The notes: generated from the sequence alone by a model not told the origin. 64,000 nucleotides of DNA from Ottowia sp. SB7-C50 (GCF_033110285.1 NZ_CP136995.1:868001-932000); one strand, 5' to 3'; counted from the stretch's first letter, positions 33,868-43,530 are shown. Numbers and translations: made by a program.

Positions 33868-34470
33868 ATGCGCACTTTGCACGTTGTTGGCTTCGATCCT
33901 GGCGGTGATCAAGCGTTTGGCTGGGCGGCGCTTTCATGGGACGAAGGACAGGTAGCGCGCTTTGTCTCGGGCACCTGCTCGAATGCGCTGGACGCCTTGC
34001 ACGCTGCGAGGGTGTCGATCCCGTGCGAGCCTGCTGCCTTTGCCGTCGATGCCCCTCTTTTCTGGATTCCGGCGGCGGATCGAAAAGCCGACCAACTCGT
34101 CAGAAAAATGGTCTGCGCTGCGGGTGGTTCGAGTGGTACGGTAAGCCACGTCAACTCACTCCGAGGCGCTTGTCTGGTGCAAGGGGTGCTTGTGGCGCGC
34201 ATGGCTGCGCAAGCATGGCCGGAAGCAATAATTTCAGAAGCTCACCCTAAGGCGCTGCTGCAGGTCAGTTCCGCCGCGCGAGCATTTGCCAATGCGGTGT
34301 TGAAGCACAGCTCAACCGAGCATGAAAGAGATGCTGGTCTGGCAGCATTCACGGCACTCAATCTAATGACCGACTCAACGGGTTGGCATGACCTTGTGAA
34401 GCTTGAGCAGGATCACTACTTTCCGGCAGGCAGCCCAGTCGCCTACTGGTTTCCACAATACATTGCCTGA
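33868..34470 (+). CDS. DUF429-like protein (predicted RNase H-like fold)
   Basis: A 200-residue protein without signal or membrane segments. The opening VVGFDPGGDQAFGWA and the later FAVDAPLFWI recall the DUF429 family, predicted to have an RNase H-like fold with acidic residues on the first strands; the function is unknown. The DNA is visibly richer in A and T at third codon positions than its neighbours, which suggests recent transfer. It lies between soxB and gspE, at the place where gspF would be expected downstream of gspE. Flanked on both sides by family A elements. Confidence 0.65.
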   Translation: MRTLHVVGFDPGGDQAFGWAALSWDEGQVARFVSGTCSNALDALHAARVSIPCEPAAFAVDAPLFWIPAADRKADQLVRKMVCAAGGSSGTVSHVNSLRGACLVQGVLVARMAAQAWPEAIISEAHPKALLQVSSAARAFANAVLKHSSTEHERDAGLAAFTALNLMTDSTGWHDLVKLEQDHYFPAGSPVAYWFPQYIA

Positions 34471-34491
34471 GTGCGTGCGTCCAATCACTCA

Positions 34492-34533
34492 TTTTTTGAT
34501 AGCTTCCTGCGCTTGCTACGCCAGCGCCAGCGG
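34492..34533 (-). repeat. Family A element at the DUF429/gspE convergent junction
   Basis: TTTTTTGATAGCTTCCTGCG then CTTGCTACGCCAGCGCCAGC. Confidence 0.65.
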
Positions 34534-34561
34534 CACATTTGGTTCTGAAGAGTGCCGCGAA

Positions 34562-35962
34562 TCAATCCCGCGTGACGCGCAGCACCTCTTCGCGACTGGT
34601 GATGCCGCGCTCGATCAGCCGCTCGCCGTCGTCGCGCATCAGGGTCATGCCCTTGGCCAGTGCGGCGGCGCGGATGTCGGCTTCGCCGGCCTGGGCGTGG
34701 ATGCGGGCGCGGATGTCGTCGTCGACGGTGAGCAACTCGAACACGCCGGTGCGGCCCTGGTAGCCGGTGTGGCCGCAGGCGTCGCAGCCGGCGCCGTGGC
34801 AGGCGGCGCAGTATTTGCGCACCAGCCGCTGCGCCAGCACGCCCAGCAGCGAGCTGGACAGCAGAAACGGTTCGACGCCCATGTCGATCAGCCGGGTGAC
34901 GGCGCTGGCGGCGTCGTTGGTGTGCAACGTGGCCAGCACCAGGTGGCCGGTCAGGCTGGCCTGGATGGCGATTTGCGCGGTTTCGATGTCGCGGATTTCG
35001 CCAATCATGACGATGTCGGGGTCTTGCCGCAGGATGGCGCGCAGGGCGCGGGCAAAGGTCAACTCGATGCGCGGGTTGACCTGCGTCTGGCCGACGCCGG
35101 GCAGGTCGTATTCGATCGGGTCTTCCACCGTCATGATGTTGTTGCGCGTGGCGTCGAGCCGCGCCAACGACGCATACAGGGTGGTGGTCTTGCCGCTGCC
35201 GGTGGGTCCGGTGACCAGGATGATGCCGTGCGGCTGGCCGATCAGATGCTCGAATTTTTGTAGCGCGCTACCCTGCATGCCCACGGCTTCCAGGCTCAGT
35301 TTGCTTTCAGACTTGTCGAGCAGGCGCAGTACCGCGCGTTCGCCGTGCGCGCTGGGGATGGTGGACACACGCACGTCGATGGCGCGCGTGCCCAGGCGCA
35401 GGCTGATGCGGCCGTCCTGCGGCAGGCGCTTTTCGGCGATGTCGAGGTCGGCCATGATCTTCAGGCGGCTGATGAGCGCGGCGTGCAGCGCGCGGTTGGG
35501 CTGCACCACCTCGCGCAGCGCGCCGTCGACGCGAAAGCGCACGCTGCTGTGGCGCTCATACGCTTCGATGTGGATGTCGCTGGCGCCATCGCGCGCGGCC
35601 TGTGTCAGCAGCGCGTTCAGCATGCGGATGATGGGCGCGTCGTCGGCGCTTTCCAGCAGGTCTTCGACCGCGGGCAGCTCCTGCATGATGCGCGACAGGT
35701 CGGCGTCGCTCTCGACTTCGCTCACCACGGCGGCGGCGCTGCTTTCGCTTTGCGAATAGGCGGTGCTGATGCGCTGCGCCAGGCGGTGCGGCTCGTCCTG
35801 CTGCAGGGCCAGCGGCAGTGCGCCGTTGCCGTGGCGGCGCATCACCTCGCTCAGATGCCCGGCGTCGGGGCGGCCGTCGTGCCACAGGGTCAGCGTCTGG
35901 CCGTCGTCTTCGAGCAGCAGCCGCGCGGTGCGCGCGAAGGCGTAGGGCAGCGGATAGCGCAT
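34562..35962 (-). CDS. gspE: Type II secretion ATPase GspE
   Basis: The cytoplasmic hexameric ATPase that powers the type II secretion pseudopilus. The 466-residue protein has the N1E/N2E region, Walker [14 protein letters not shown], the Asp box ([12 protein letters not shown]), the Walker B region ([14 protein letters not shown]), the His box ([13 protein letters not shown]) and a metal-binding tetracysteine [13 protein letters not shown]. The gene is last in the minus-strand gsp operon, 15 bases after gspD. In many clusters gspF follows gspE, but here the next gene is convergent and unrelated. Confidence 0.93.
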   Translation of the reverse strand: MRYPLPYAFARTARLLLEDDGQTLTLWHDGRPDAGHLSEVMRRHGNGALPLALQQDEPHRLAQRISTAYSQSESSAAAVVSEVESDADLSRIMQELPAVEDLLESADDAPIIRMLNALLTQAARDGASDIHIEAYERHSSVRFRVDGALREVVQPNRALHAALISRLKIMADLDIAEKRLPQDGRISLRLGTRAIDVRVSTIPSAHGERAVLRLLDKSESKLSLEAVGMQGSALQKFEHLIGQPHGIILVTGPTGSGKTTTLYASLARLDATRNNIMTVEDPIEYDLPGVGQTQVNPRIELTFARALRAILRQDPDIVMIGEIRDIETAQIAIQASLTGHLVLATLHTNDAASAVTRLIDMGVEPFLLSSSLLGVLAQRLVRKYCAACHGAGCDACGHTGYQGRTGVFELLTVDDDIRARIHAQAGEADIRAAALAKGMTLMRDDGERLIERGITSREEVLRVTRD

Positions 35963-35977
35963 GCGCGTCGGCCAGCC

Positions 35978-38320
35978 CTAGGGCGTGCGGAAGGTGGTGC
36001 CGCCGTAGTAATTGCCTTCGCCGGCGGCCGGCCCGTTGCTGATGCCGTGCTGGCCGCGCAGGGGCGGCGGCGGCGCGGGGCGCGTCCACGCCTCGGGGTT
36101 GGCGGGCACCAGCGGCGGCATGACGGGCGCCTCGTTGACGGGCATGGCGACGCTGGGCTGCGGCTGGTTGGCCTGCTGCGCGGCGCGCATGTAGTCGTAG
36201 CGGTCGAGCGAGAAGGCCTCGGTGGCCGCGGCGTCGCGCACGATGACCGGGCGCAGGAAGACCATCAGGTTGGTCTTGATCAGCTTGCGGTTGCGGTTCT
36301 TGAACAGGTTGCCCAGCACGGGCACGTCGCCCAGCAGCGGCACCTTGTCCTCGCCTTCGCTGAACTGGTCTTCCATCAGGCCGCCCAGCACGACGACGGC
36401 GCCGTCGTCCACCAGCACGCTGGATTCGATGGCGCGCTTGTTGGTGGTGGGGCCGGACAGACTGGCCGCGGTGGCGGGGTCGACGCTGGAGGTCTCCTGG
36501 TAGATCACCATCTTGACCGTGCCGTTTTCGTTGATCTGCGGGCGCACGCGCAAGGTCAGGCCGACGTCCTTGCGCTCGTAGGTCTGAAACGGGTTGACGG
36601 TGCCGCCGCTGGCGCCGGTGTTGGTGAAGCTGCCGGTGGGCATGGGCACGTTCTGGCCCACCATGATCTTGGCTTCTTCGTTGTCCAGCGTCAGCAGCGT
36701 GGGCGTGGACAGCACGTTGCCCGCGCCCGTGCTCTGGATGAAGTTGGCCAGCAGCATCAGGTTGCGCGTGCCCAGCGCAAAGTTGAAGCCGGTGTTGGGC
36801 TTGGCCGCCAGCAGGCTGCTGACGGTGTTGTTGTTGACGTAGTTGGTCACCGCCCCGGCGACGTCGAAGATGTTGGTGTTGGGCGTCATCGGCGAGGTGG
36901 CGCGCCCCGACGAGTAGTTGGTGCCCAGCACGCCAATGGTGTTGCGGCCGTTGCCCAGCAGCTGCTGCCACTGGATGCCCAGGTCGGCCGCCTTGCTCAT
37001 GCTGACTTCGGCGATCAGGCTTTCGACGTAGACCTGCGCGCGGCGCTGGTCCAGCCGGTCGATGACGGCACGCAATTCGCGGTACACCGGCTCGGCCGCG
37101 CTGATGATGAGCGAATTGGTCGCCGGGTCGGCCTGGATCTGGCCGCCAGTGGCCGGCTGGTTGTTGGCGGCGGCGTTGATGCTTGGCCCCGTGGCCAGGC
37201 CGCCCGCCGCGCCGCCGCTGGCGCCCATCTGCGCGCCGGCCAGCATCTGGTTGATGCCTGCCGCGCTGCTGGGGATGGCGCTGCCCGTGCCCCCCACCGC
37301 ACCGGTGGCCGGCGTCTGCCCCGGCAGCGCGGCCAGCGCGGCGCGCAGCGTGACGGCCAGCTTGGCGGCATCGGCGTTCTTGAGATAAACGACGTGGATG
37401 TTGCCGGTGCTGCCGTCGGGGCGCGCCTGCGGCGGCTGGTCAAGCTGTTGGATCAGCGTCTTGGCCAGCGCCAGCCGCGCCGGGTTGGCGGCGCGCACGA
37501 TGATGGCGTTGCTGCGCGGCTCGGGCACCAGCGTGGTGCGGTAGCCGCCGTCGCTGCCGCCGGCCACCGCCGCCGGCACGGGTGCGCCGGGCTGGCCCGC
37601 CACCGGCGCGGCCACGGGCGCACCACCGGCGCCGGAATCGATGAGCCGCGCCACCAGCGGCGCCAGGTCAGACGCCACCGCGTGGCGCAGGCGCACCACC
37701 TCGACCCCGGTGGCGTTGGACACGTCCAGCGCCGCAATGATGCGGGCCAGGCGCTGCAGGTTGTCGCCGTAGTCGGTGATGACCAGTGCGTTGGTGCCAG
37801 GGTTGACGTTGATGGTGTTGTTGGGGCTGATCAGCGGGCGCAGCACCGGCACCAGGTTGTTGGCGTTCTCGTGCGTCAGGCGGAAGATCTGCGTCTGCAC
37901 CTGCCCGCCGCCGCGCACCGCGCCGGCCGACACGCTGGACGCCTGCAGCTTGGCGTCGGCCTCGGGCAGCACCAGCGCCATGCCGTCGCGCTCGACCAGC
38001 GCAAAGCCCTGCGTGCGCAACTGCGCGCCAAACAGCCGCATGGCCTGCCCCGGCGACACCGGCGTGGTGCTGGTCAGCGTCATGGTGCCCTTGACGCGCG
38101 GGTCGACCACCACGTTGCGCCCGGTGATGGTGGCCATGGTGCGCGCCACGGCGTCGATCTCGGCGTTGGCGAAGTCCAGCGTGACGCTACCGCCCGGCGC
38201 GCCTTCGGTCTGCGCCAGCGCGGGCGCCAGCGGCAGCGCCGTGGCCAGCGCCAGCAGCACGGCCAGCGCCGTGCGCGCGCGGCGTGACGGCGGGGCGGTG
38301 GTGGATGGGGCGGGCGGCAT
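35978..38320 (-). CDS. gspD: Type II secretion outer-membrane secretin GspD
   Basis: The outer-membrane channel of type II secretion, 780 residues. A signal peptide (ALAVLLALATALPLAPALAQ) is followed by periplasmic N0-N3 domains (VTLDFANAEIDAVARTMA; NPGTNALVITDYGDNLQRLA) with low-complexity glycine/alanine inserts, then the secretin core (VPLLGDVPVLGNLFKNRN, KTNLMVFLRPVIV). The C-terminus is proline-rich. ATG 38320 was chosen because the longer reading adds residues before an obvious signal peptide. It lies between gspN and gspE. Confidence 0.93.
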   Translation of the reverse strand: MPPAPSTTAPPSRRARTALAVLLALATALPLAPALAQTEGAPGGSVTLDFANAEIDAVARTMATITGRNVVVDPRVKGTMTLTSTTPVSPGQAMRLFGAQLRTQGFALVERDGMALVLPEADAKLQASSVSAGAVRGGGQVQTQIFRLTHENANNLVPVLRPLISPNNTINVNPGTNALVITDYGDNLQRLARIIAALDVSNATGVEVVRLRHAVASDLAPLVARLIDSGAGGAPVAAPVAGQPGAPVPAAVAGGSDGGYRTTLVPEPRSNAIIVRAANPARLALAKTLIQQLDQPPQARPDGSTGNIHVVYLKNADAAKLAVTLRAALAALPGQTPATGAVGGTGSAIPSSAAGINQMLAGAQMGASGGAAGGLATGPSINAAANNQPATGGQIQADPATNSLIISAAEPVYRELRAVIDRLDQRRAQVYVESLIAEVSMSKAADLGIQWQQLLGNGRNTIGVLGTNYSSGRATSPMTPNTNIFDVAGAVTNYVNNNTVSSLLAAKPNTGFNFALGTRNLMLLANFIQSTGAGNVLSTPTLLTLDNEEAKIMVGQNVPMPTGSFTNTGASGGTVNPFQTYERKDVGLTLRVRPQINENGTVKMVIYQETSSVDPATAASLSGPTTNKRAIESSVLVDDGAVVVLGGLMEDQFSEGEDKVPLLGDVPVLGNLFKNRNRKLIKTNLMVFLRPVIVRDAAATEAFSLDRYDYMRAAQQANQPQPSVAMPVNEAPVMPPLVPANPEAWTRPAPPPPLRGQHGISNGPAAGEGNYYGGTTFRTP

Positions 38321-38454
38321 GCGGAAGCGGTGGCTGAAAGCTATGGGTAATGTAGCAAATGGACGCCGCTTGGCGGGCGCCGGTGCTGTGTCTTGATGCA
38401 AAAAAGCCATGGATGCGAATCACTTGCGTGCGTGGGCGCTCGGGCGGGCGGCGG

Positions 38455-39264
38455 TCAGCCGAGCGATATCAGCGCCCGGTTGCCCTGGCGGCGGCCCAGC
38501 AGGTTGAGCAGGTTGGCCAGCTGCGCCTCCTGGCCGGGGGCGGCGCTGGCCTCGCCCGTAAAGCGCAGGCGCGAGCCGACCCAGCGGCCGCTGCCCGACA
38601 GTTGCAGCGCGCCGTCCAGCGTGGACAGCTCCATCGACACCGCGTCGCCGCCGCGCAGCTGCACGCGGTACGAACCGAGCGGTTGCAGCGTCGACAGGCG
38701 CGACGACAGCTGGCGCAGCGTCAGGTCGGCGCCGCCAGCCATGCTGGCGCGGCCGGCACGCCATTCGGCCGCCAGGCCCTGCGTAGCCAGGGTCAGCTCG
38801 CCCTGCGGCTGGACGGTGTTGAACGGGGTGCCCAGCCCGGCCAGCAGCGCGGCGGGCCATTGTGTCTGCGCGTCGGCCAGCAGCAGCCGCGCGCCGCCCC
38901 ACAGCGGGCTGATGCGCATGGCCAGCGGCACCGCCGGCGTGCAGCAGTCGGCGCGCAGGTCCAGCCGCAGCGCGCCCAGCGCCGGCCGCAGCCGCCAGTG
39001 CACCTGGCCGGGCAGGGCGCTGCGGTCCTGGCTGCCCGCGCCGCCCGTCACCAGCAGGCGGGCCGATCCGTTCCACAGGCTGCCGCTCGGCTCCGCCAGC
39101 TGCAGCATGCCGCCCGTGCCCCGCGCCACCCCTTCAGCCAGCCAGCGCGCCGGGGCCGCCAGCACGCCCACCAGCAACAAACCCAGCAGCAAGCCCGCAA
39201 ATGCCCAGCCCCAAGGGGCGCGGGTCGAGGGCGCGGCAGGTGATGCACGGCGCAGCGTCCTCAT
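38455..39264 (-). CDS. gspN: Type II secretion protein GspN
   Basis: A 269-residue inner-membrane protein with one N-terminal helix (FAGLLLGLLLVGVLAAP) and a periplasmic domain rich in beta-strand patterns. The segment PSGSLWNGSARL and the C-terminal NLLNLLGRRQGNRALI are typical of GspN. Its role in the machine is accessory and not well understood. The order M-N-D-E places it just before gspD; a 134-base gap without obvious features other than A/T-poor DNA separates them. Confidence 0.85.
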   Translation of the reverse strand: MRTLRRASPAAPSTRAPWGWAFAGLLLGLLLVGVLAAPARWLAEGVARGTGGMLQLAEPSGSLWNGSARLLVTGGAGSQDRSALPGQVHWRLRPALGALRLDLRADCCTPAVPLAMRISPLWGGARLLLADAQTQWPAALLAGLGTPFNTVQPQGELTLATQGLAAEWRAGRASMAGGADLTLRQLSSRLSTLQPLGSYRVQLRGGDAVSMELSTLDGALQLSGSGRWVGSRLRFTGEASAAPGQEAQLANLLNLLGRRQGNRALISLG

Positions 39265-39341
39265 ATCGCGACGTCCCCGCCAATGCCCGAAGCGAAGCGG
39301 CCGCCAAAGCGCCCGTCATGCCCCGTGCCGCTCCACATGTC

Positions 39342-39453
39342 CGATGGCCGCGGAGCAGGCCACGCGTGGGCGCCGTGGCCGGGCTTGCACCGGCCAGGGG
39401 CGCCGTCCCCCTCCCATAGGAGAGGGGGAAGACGCCGCAGGCGTCTCAAGGGG
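39342..39453 (-). repeat. Family B element between gspN and gspM
   Basis: GATGGCCGCGGAGCAGGCCA, GGCGCCGTGGCCGGGC and GACGCCGCAGGCGTCTCAAG; same plan as 43055-43161 on this strand. It fills most of the gspM-gspN gap. Confidence 0.65.
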
Positions 39454-39457
39454 TGCG

Positions 39458-39991
39458 TCATGGAATCCCCAGCGCCACCGTGCCATTCCACAGCACGGGC
39501 GCCCCCGGCGCGTTGTCGCCGGCGCGGGTCAGGCGCGCCTCGACGGGGTTGGCGCGCGCATTGGCGCGGGCGTCGGCCAGCCATTGCGCCAGCGCGTCGG
39601 CGGGCGCCTGCTTCAGCACCACGTTGGCGCGGTCGCCCACCACGCTCAGCTGGGCGTTGGCGCCCAGCCGCTGCTTGACGGTGGCTTCGAGCGCGCGCAG
39701 CGCCTCGTCGCGGCCCAGCTTGGGCAGCGCCTTCAGCGATTCAGCCTCGTCGCGCAGCTGCTGCAGGCGCTGCGACTGGGCGGCCAGTTCGGTGCGCTGC
39801 GCCTCGGCCTGGCGCAGCGTGCCCAGCGCGGGCGCCAGCGCCACCAGCCACAGCAGGGCCAGCGCGACCACCGCGGCGGCCAGCGCCACCAGGCGGCGTT
39901 CGCGCGCGTCCAGCCGGGCCCAGGCGGCGCGCGCGCGGGCCAGGGCGCTGGTGGGCGCTGCGGTGGTGGGGCGACGCGCCAAGGTGCTCAT
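39458..39991 (-). CDS. gspM: Type II secretion protein GspM
   Basis: A 177-residue bitopic inner-membrane protein of the secretion platform. A short cytoplasmic part with LDARERRLV precedes the single helix (LVALAAAVVALALLWLVALA), then a coiled coil (LRQAEAQRTELAAQSQRLQQ) and a small ferredoxin-like periplasmic domain. It partners GspL. The start ATG overlaps the gspL stop (ATGA), which fixes the N-terminus at MSTLARRPT. Confidence 0.87.
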   Translation of the reverse strand: MSTLARRPTTAAPTSALARARAAWARLDARERRLVALAAAVVALALLWLVALAPALGTLRQAEAQRTELAAQSQRLQQLRDEAESLKALPKLGRDEALRALEATVKQRLGANAQLSVVGDRANVVLKQAPADALAQWLADARANARANPVEARLTRAGDNAPGAPVLWNGTVALGIP

Positions 39992-41205
39992 GGCGCGGCC
40001 ACCTGCCGCAGCACGGTACTGTCGCCTTCGGCCGACAGGGCGTAGCCTTGCGGGCGCAGGCGCTGGTTGGCGTCGGTCAGCGCGGCGGCGGCTACCGTGA
40101 CGCCTTTCAGCCGCAGCTCGCCCGATGCAAATTCGATAGCTGTCGGCGCAGTACTGACGGACGCTGACTGCGCAAAAGCCTGCAACATCGGCTCCAGGTC
40201 GCGCGGCGAGGCGGCGCCGGTGGCCTGGCGCAGCTGGGCGACTTCGCGCGCCATCTGCGCCGGCGCGTCCACCACCACCTTGACAGCGGGGAAGGTCTGC
40301 GTCAGCAGCGCCTGGTTGGCGGCGCGGCGCGCGGCCAGATCGTCCTGCGTGCGCCAGGCCAGCACGTTCAAGCCGATCAGGTTGGCCAGCACGAGCAGCG
40401 CCAGCCCCCAGCGGGCGGGTCGCCACAGCGGGGCGTGCAGAAAGTCGCGCCACAGCGCACCGGCGCGCTTGGCGGCGCGCGCGCGCCCGGTGCGGGCAAA
40501 CTGGAACTGCGCCAGATCCCACCCGCCGCGGCTGGCGCGCAGCAGGCGCTGCGGGGGCGATTCGATGGCGACCGGCTGCTGCAGCGTCTGTTCGGCCAGC
40601 GCCGCCACGGCCGGTTCGGCGCGCAGCTCGGGCAGCGGCGCGTCGTCGGGGCGGGGCGGCAGCAGCGCCAGCGTGCCGACGTCGAGCGGCAGCGCCTGCG
40701 CGCCGCCCGGCACCTCGGCGCCGCTCATCAGCAGCAGGGCGCGCTCCGGCGTGCCGGTGACCTGCCATTGCAGCGGCCCGTCCTGCGGCGGCAGCTCGGG
40801 CACGATGCGGCTGACCGGCCGGCCGGCGGCTTCCAGCGCGGCCATGTGGTCGGCCAGCCAGGCGCGGTCGCACACGGCCACCCAGGCGCGGGCGCCGGCC
40901 TGGGCGCCGGGCGCCAGGGCGAAGTGCAGGCCTTCGACATCGTCCAGCACCTGCTCTTCCAGCAGGCTTTCCAGCACGGTGCGCAGGCGCGGCGAGGCGG
41001 GGCCAACGCCGCGCGGCAGCGTCACCTGCTGCCACGACAGCTGGCTGGCCGGCGCCACGGCCACCACTTCGACCCCGCGCCCGGCCGGCGGCAGCAGCGC
41101 CGGCGCCGCGCTGCCATGCGCCGCCACGCCCTGGCCGTCGTCCGAGGTGGCAAAGTCATAACCGGCCGGCGCACCCGGCGGCAGGGCGATCAGAAGGAGG
41201 CTCAT
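39988..41205 (-). CDS. gspL: Type II secretion protein GspL
   Basis: A 405-residue inner-membrane platform protein that recruits GspE. The N-terminal two thirds form the cytoplasmic actin-like domain; a single membrane helix lies near residue 265 (WGLALLVLANLIGLNVLAW), followed by a periplasmic coiled coil and ferredoxin-like domain. The coding stretch 40131-40166 has the block order of a family A element (ATTCGATAGCTG, GGCGCAG, GACGCTG), which may be chance. It overlaps gspM by four bases and follows gspK after about 48 bases. Confidence 0.87.
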   Translation of the reverse strand: MSLLLIALPPGAPAGYDFATSDDGQGVAAHGSAAPALLPPAGRGVEVVAVAPASQLSWQQVTLPRGVGPASPRLRTVLESLLEEQVLDDVEGLHFALAPGAQAGARAWVAVCDRAWLADHMAALEAAGRPVSRIVPELPPQDGPLQWQVTGTPERALLLMSGAEVPGGAQALPLDVGTLALLPPRPDDAPLPELRAEPAVAALAEQTLQQPVAIESPPQRLLRASRGGWDLAQFQFARTGRARAAKRAGALWRDFLHAPLWRPARWGLALLVLANLIGLNVLAWRTQDDLAARRAANQALLTQTFPAVKVVVDAPAQMAREVAQLRQATGAASPRDLEPMLQAFAQSASVSTAPTAIEFASGELRLKGVTVAAAALTDANQRLRPQGYALSAEGDSTVLRQVAAP

Positions 41206-41253
41206 GGGGTTCGGCGCATTGTAGGCGTCGCATCCAGCGGGGCAGCGCCCTCG

Positions 41254-42252
41254 CTACGAGCCCACGGCCGGCGTGCGAATCGCGGTGCGCTCGCGCCACA
41301 GCGTGGTCACGCCGCGCGTGAACGGGTTGCGCTGCACCACCGACACTTCTTCCACCGCCAGCTGGTCCAGCCGCAGCCGGCCGCGCACCTCGAAGAAGCG
41401 GCTGCCGACGGCGGTCCAGCTGGCGTCGGCCTCGCCGGGGGCGACCTGGGCGATGGCGCTGGCGGCGTTGCGCAGGTAGGCGCGGTCGCGCTCGCCCACC
41501 AGGCGCTGCGCGGCCGCCAGGTCGAGCCCCGGCACCGCCGCGTAGATGACCTGCGCGCTGGCGGTGTTGACGTTGACCAGCGTCGGCGCCTGCCCCTGCA
41601 AGGGCAGCACGGTGACGTAAGGCCGCAGCGCCGCCAGCGTGGCGGGCGACACGCCCACCCACACCAGCTGGTCGAAGCGGCGCGGCAGCAGCGGCGCGTC
41701 GCCGCCCTCGCTGGCGGTCATGGCGGCCTGGGCGCGCGCTAGGTTGCGCTGCAGCGCGCCCAGCTCGGCCGACGGCAGGCCCAGCAGTTCAAACAGGCGC
41801 TGAAACCGCAGCAGCGCCTTCATGCGCGCGTCGGGGTCGGTCAGCGTCAGGTTTAGGGCGTTCAGGCGCGACTGCAGGTCGACGATCTGTCCCGACAGGA
41901 AGGCGTCGCGCTCGATGTCGCCAGCGCTGGCCTCGCCCGCCGCCAGAAAGGTGGACAACCGCGCTTCGGCCAGCGGCACCGCCCACGGCTCGCCCAGGTG
42001 GTCGACCGCGCCCGATTCGCGCAGGTCGCCCGCCAGGATCAGCCGGCTCCAGTCCAGCGCGCCCGACAGCAGCCAGGCCGACTGCCCGCGCGTGCGCTCG
42101 GCGGCCTCTACCTCGACGCCGCGCCACTGGCGCCACAGCGCCCCGGCCGCCAGCGTGGCGACCAGCACCACGGTGAGCATGGCCGCCAGCAGCGCCGCGC
42201 CGGTCTGGCGGCGCGCGGTCTGGCGGGCGCGTAAGGGCGGGTGGCGCGGCAT
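41254..42252 (-). CDS. gspK: Type II secretion minor pseudopilin GspK
   Basis: GspK caps the pseudopilus tip with GspI and GspJ. The 332-residue protein has a prepilin-like leader (RRQTGAALLAAMLTVVLVA), the long alpha domain typical of GspK, and a region with VNVNTASAQVIYAAVPGLDL. As written, its frame is continuous with gspJ upstream because of a run of seven C (42259-42265 on the plus strand). Deleting one base would end gspJ and let gspK start at ATG 42252 in a TGATG overlap, the arrangement seen elsewhere in this window. Confidence 0.87.
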   Translation of the reverse strand: MPRHPPLRARQTARRQTGAALLAAMLTVVLVATLAAGALWRQWRGVEVEAAERTRGQSAWLLSGALDWSRLILAGDLRESGAVDHLGEPWAVPLAEARLSTFLAAGEASAGDIERDAFLSGQIVDLQSRLNALNLTLTDPDARMKALLRFQRLFELLGLPSAELGALQRNLARAQAAMTASEGGDAPLLPRRFDQLVWVGVSPATLAALRPYVTVLPLQGQAPTLVNVNTASAQVIYAAVPGLDLAAAQRLVGERDRAYLRNAASAIAQVAPGEADASWTAVGSRFFEVRGRLRLDQLAVEEVSVVQRNPFTRGVTTLWRERTAIRTPAVGS

Positions 42253-42951
42253 CACGAACCCCCCCACGAAGTCGGGCCGCACCCAGTCGATCACCAGCGG
42301 CCCGGCCAGCGGCTGGCCGGGCGCCAGGGTGAGGAACAGACGGACGCCGTCCGGCAGCACGCGCGTGTCGGCGCCCGACTGCGCGCCGCTGGACAGCGGG
42401 TTGGTCCAGGCGTTCTTGCGGAAGTAGTGCAGCTGCCAGTCCAGCGCGGCGGCCACCGTCACCGCCTGCGCCCCGCCCGGCAGCGCGCCGGTGGCGGCGT
42501 CGCCGCCCTGGCCCCACGCCGCGGCGGCGTCCCAGGCGTTGGCCCACGCCGCCTGCGACAGCACCGGCGCCGATTGCCAGCGCTGCCACTGCCCGCCGGT
42601 GCTGCGGCGCGTCCACGCCACCACGCGCAGCCCCGCCGCCGCATCGCCCGCGGCGGTGCGCGTGATGCGCAGCGTGTGCCCGTCCCACGCCAGGCTGCGC
42701 TGCATCGCGGGCGGCGGCTGCGCGGTCGGCGAATCGGCGGCAGCGGCCGGCCAGGTCATCATCGCGTCCAGATCGGTGCGCCACTGCGCCAGCCCCGCCT
42801 GCGTCGCCAGCACCTCGTCCGTGTACCGCCGCGTCGCGTCCTGCGCCCGCAACATCCCGTCGATCCCCCGCCAGCTCAGCACCGCGATCACCGCCATGAT
42901 CGTCAGCGCGACCAGCACTTCGATCAAGGTAAAGCCGCGCGATTTTTTCAA
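42252..42951 (-). CDS. gspJ: Type II secretion minor pseudopilin GspJ, fused in frame to gspK as written
   Basis: A pseudopilin of about 232 residues whose processed N-terminus is FTLIEVLVALTIMAVIAVLS after the leader KKSRG. The start is best placed at a TTG (42951) six residues before the cleavage site; an upstream ATG at 43056 would add residues from repeat DNA. No stop follows the normal GspJ end: the frame runs through FVGGFV into the gspK methionine. One G fewer in the run of seven gives FVGGS and a stop overlapping the gspK ATG. Either a real fusion or, more likely, an indel in the run. Confidence 0.82.
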
Positions 42952-42963
42952 GCTAAATATCGG

Positions 42964-43010
42964 GCCAGCGCTTGACTGATCAGCGCGGGCAGCTATCAAA
43001 ACCGTAGTTT
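42964..43010 (+). repeat. Family A element upstream of gspJ
   Basis: GCCAGCGCTTGACTGATCAG, CGCGGGCAGCTATCAAAACC, GTAGTTT. A family B copy follows. Confidence 0.75.
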
Positions 43011-43025
43011 CCTGAGCCACCGCCC

Positions 43026-43161
43026 CGCCCCGCGGCCGCGCAGCAGGCCACCCCAAATGGCCGCGGAGCAGGCCACGCCAGAACGCCGTCGCCGGACCTG
43101 CGCCGGCGACTGGCGTTGTCCCCCCGGGGGGGATGGCGCCGAAGGCGACTCAGGGGGAGCC
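43026..43161 (-). repeat. Family B element in the gspI-gspJ gap
   Basis: ATGGCCGCGGAGCAGGCCAC, CGCCGGACCTGCGCCGGCGA and GGCGCCGAAGGCGACTCAGG. From 43058 on it is almost identical to the copy at 43598-43728. Confidence 0.8.
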
Positions 43162-43518
43162 TCAATTTCTTCCCACAATCGTAGAAAGCTGCAACACCGG
43201 CACGCCCCCCTCGCTGACCGCCGCCTCCACGCGCCGGAAGTTGGGGTTGGGCGTGGGCCGCACGATCTGCGCCACCTGAAACTGCCGCCCCGCCTGCGGG
43301 CATTCGACCACGCTGTCGCCCACGCCCGGCAACTGGCGCGCCAGCCGCAATTCGGTCAGCCGGTTCTCGGCGCAAATCTGCGCCAGCAGCACCGTGGCCT
43401 GCCGCCCCGCGTTGTCCGTCAGCGCCGCCGTGGCCTTCAACCCCGCCGTCAGCGCAATGGCCGTGATGGCCAGCGCCACCAGCACCTCGACCAGCGTGAA
43501 GCCACGTGCTCCATTCAC
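43162..43518 (-). CDS. gspI: Type II secretion minor pseudopilin GspI
   Basis: A 118-residue minor pseudopilin. The prepilin site is ARG-FTLVEVLVALAITAIAL; later residues include NRLTELRLARQLPGVGD and FQVAQIVRPTPNPNFRR, the usual GspI pattern. The most plausible start is a GTG (43518, VNGARG), because upstream in-frame codons lie in the repeat cassette and encode no recognisable leader. It sits between two A+B repeat cassettes, one on each side. Confidence 0.87.
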   Translation of the reverse strand: MNGARGFTLVEVLVALAITAIALTAGLKATAALTDNAGRQATVLLAQICAENRLTELRLARQLPGVGDSVVECPQAGRQFQVAQIVRPTPNPNFRRVEAAVSEGGVPVLQLSTIVGRN

Positions 43519-43530
43519 ACCAAATGCCCC

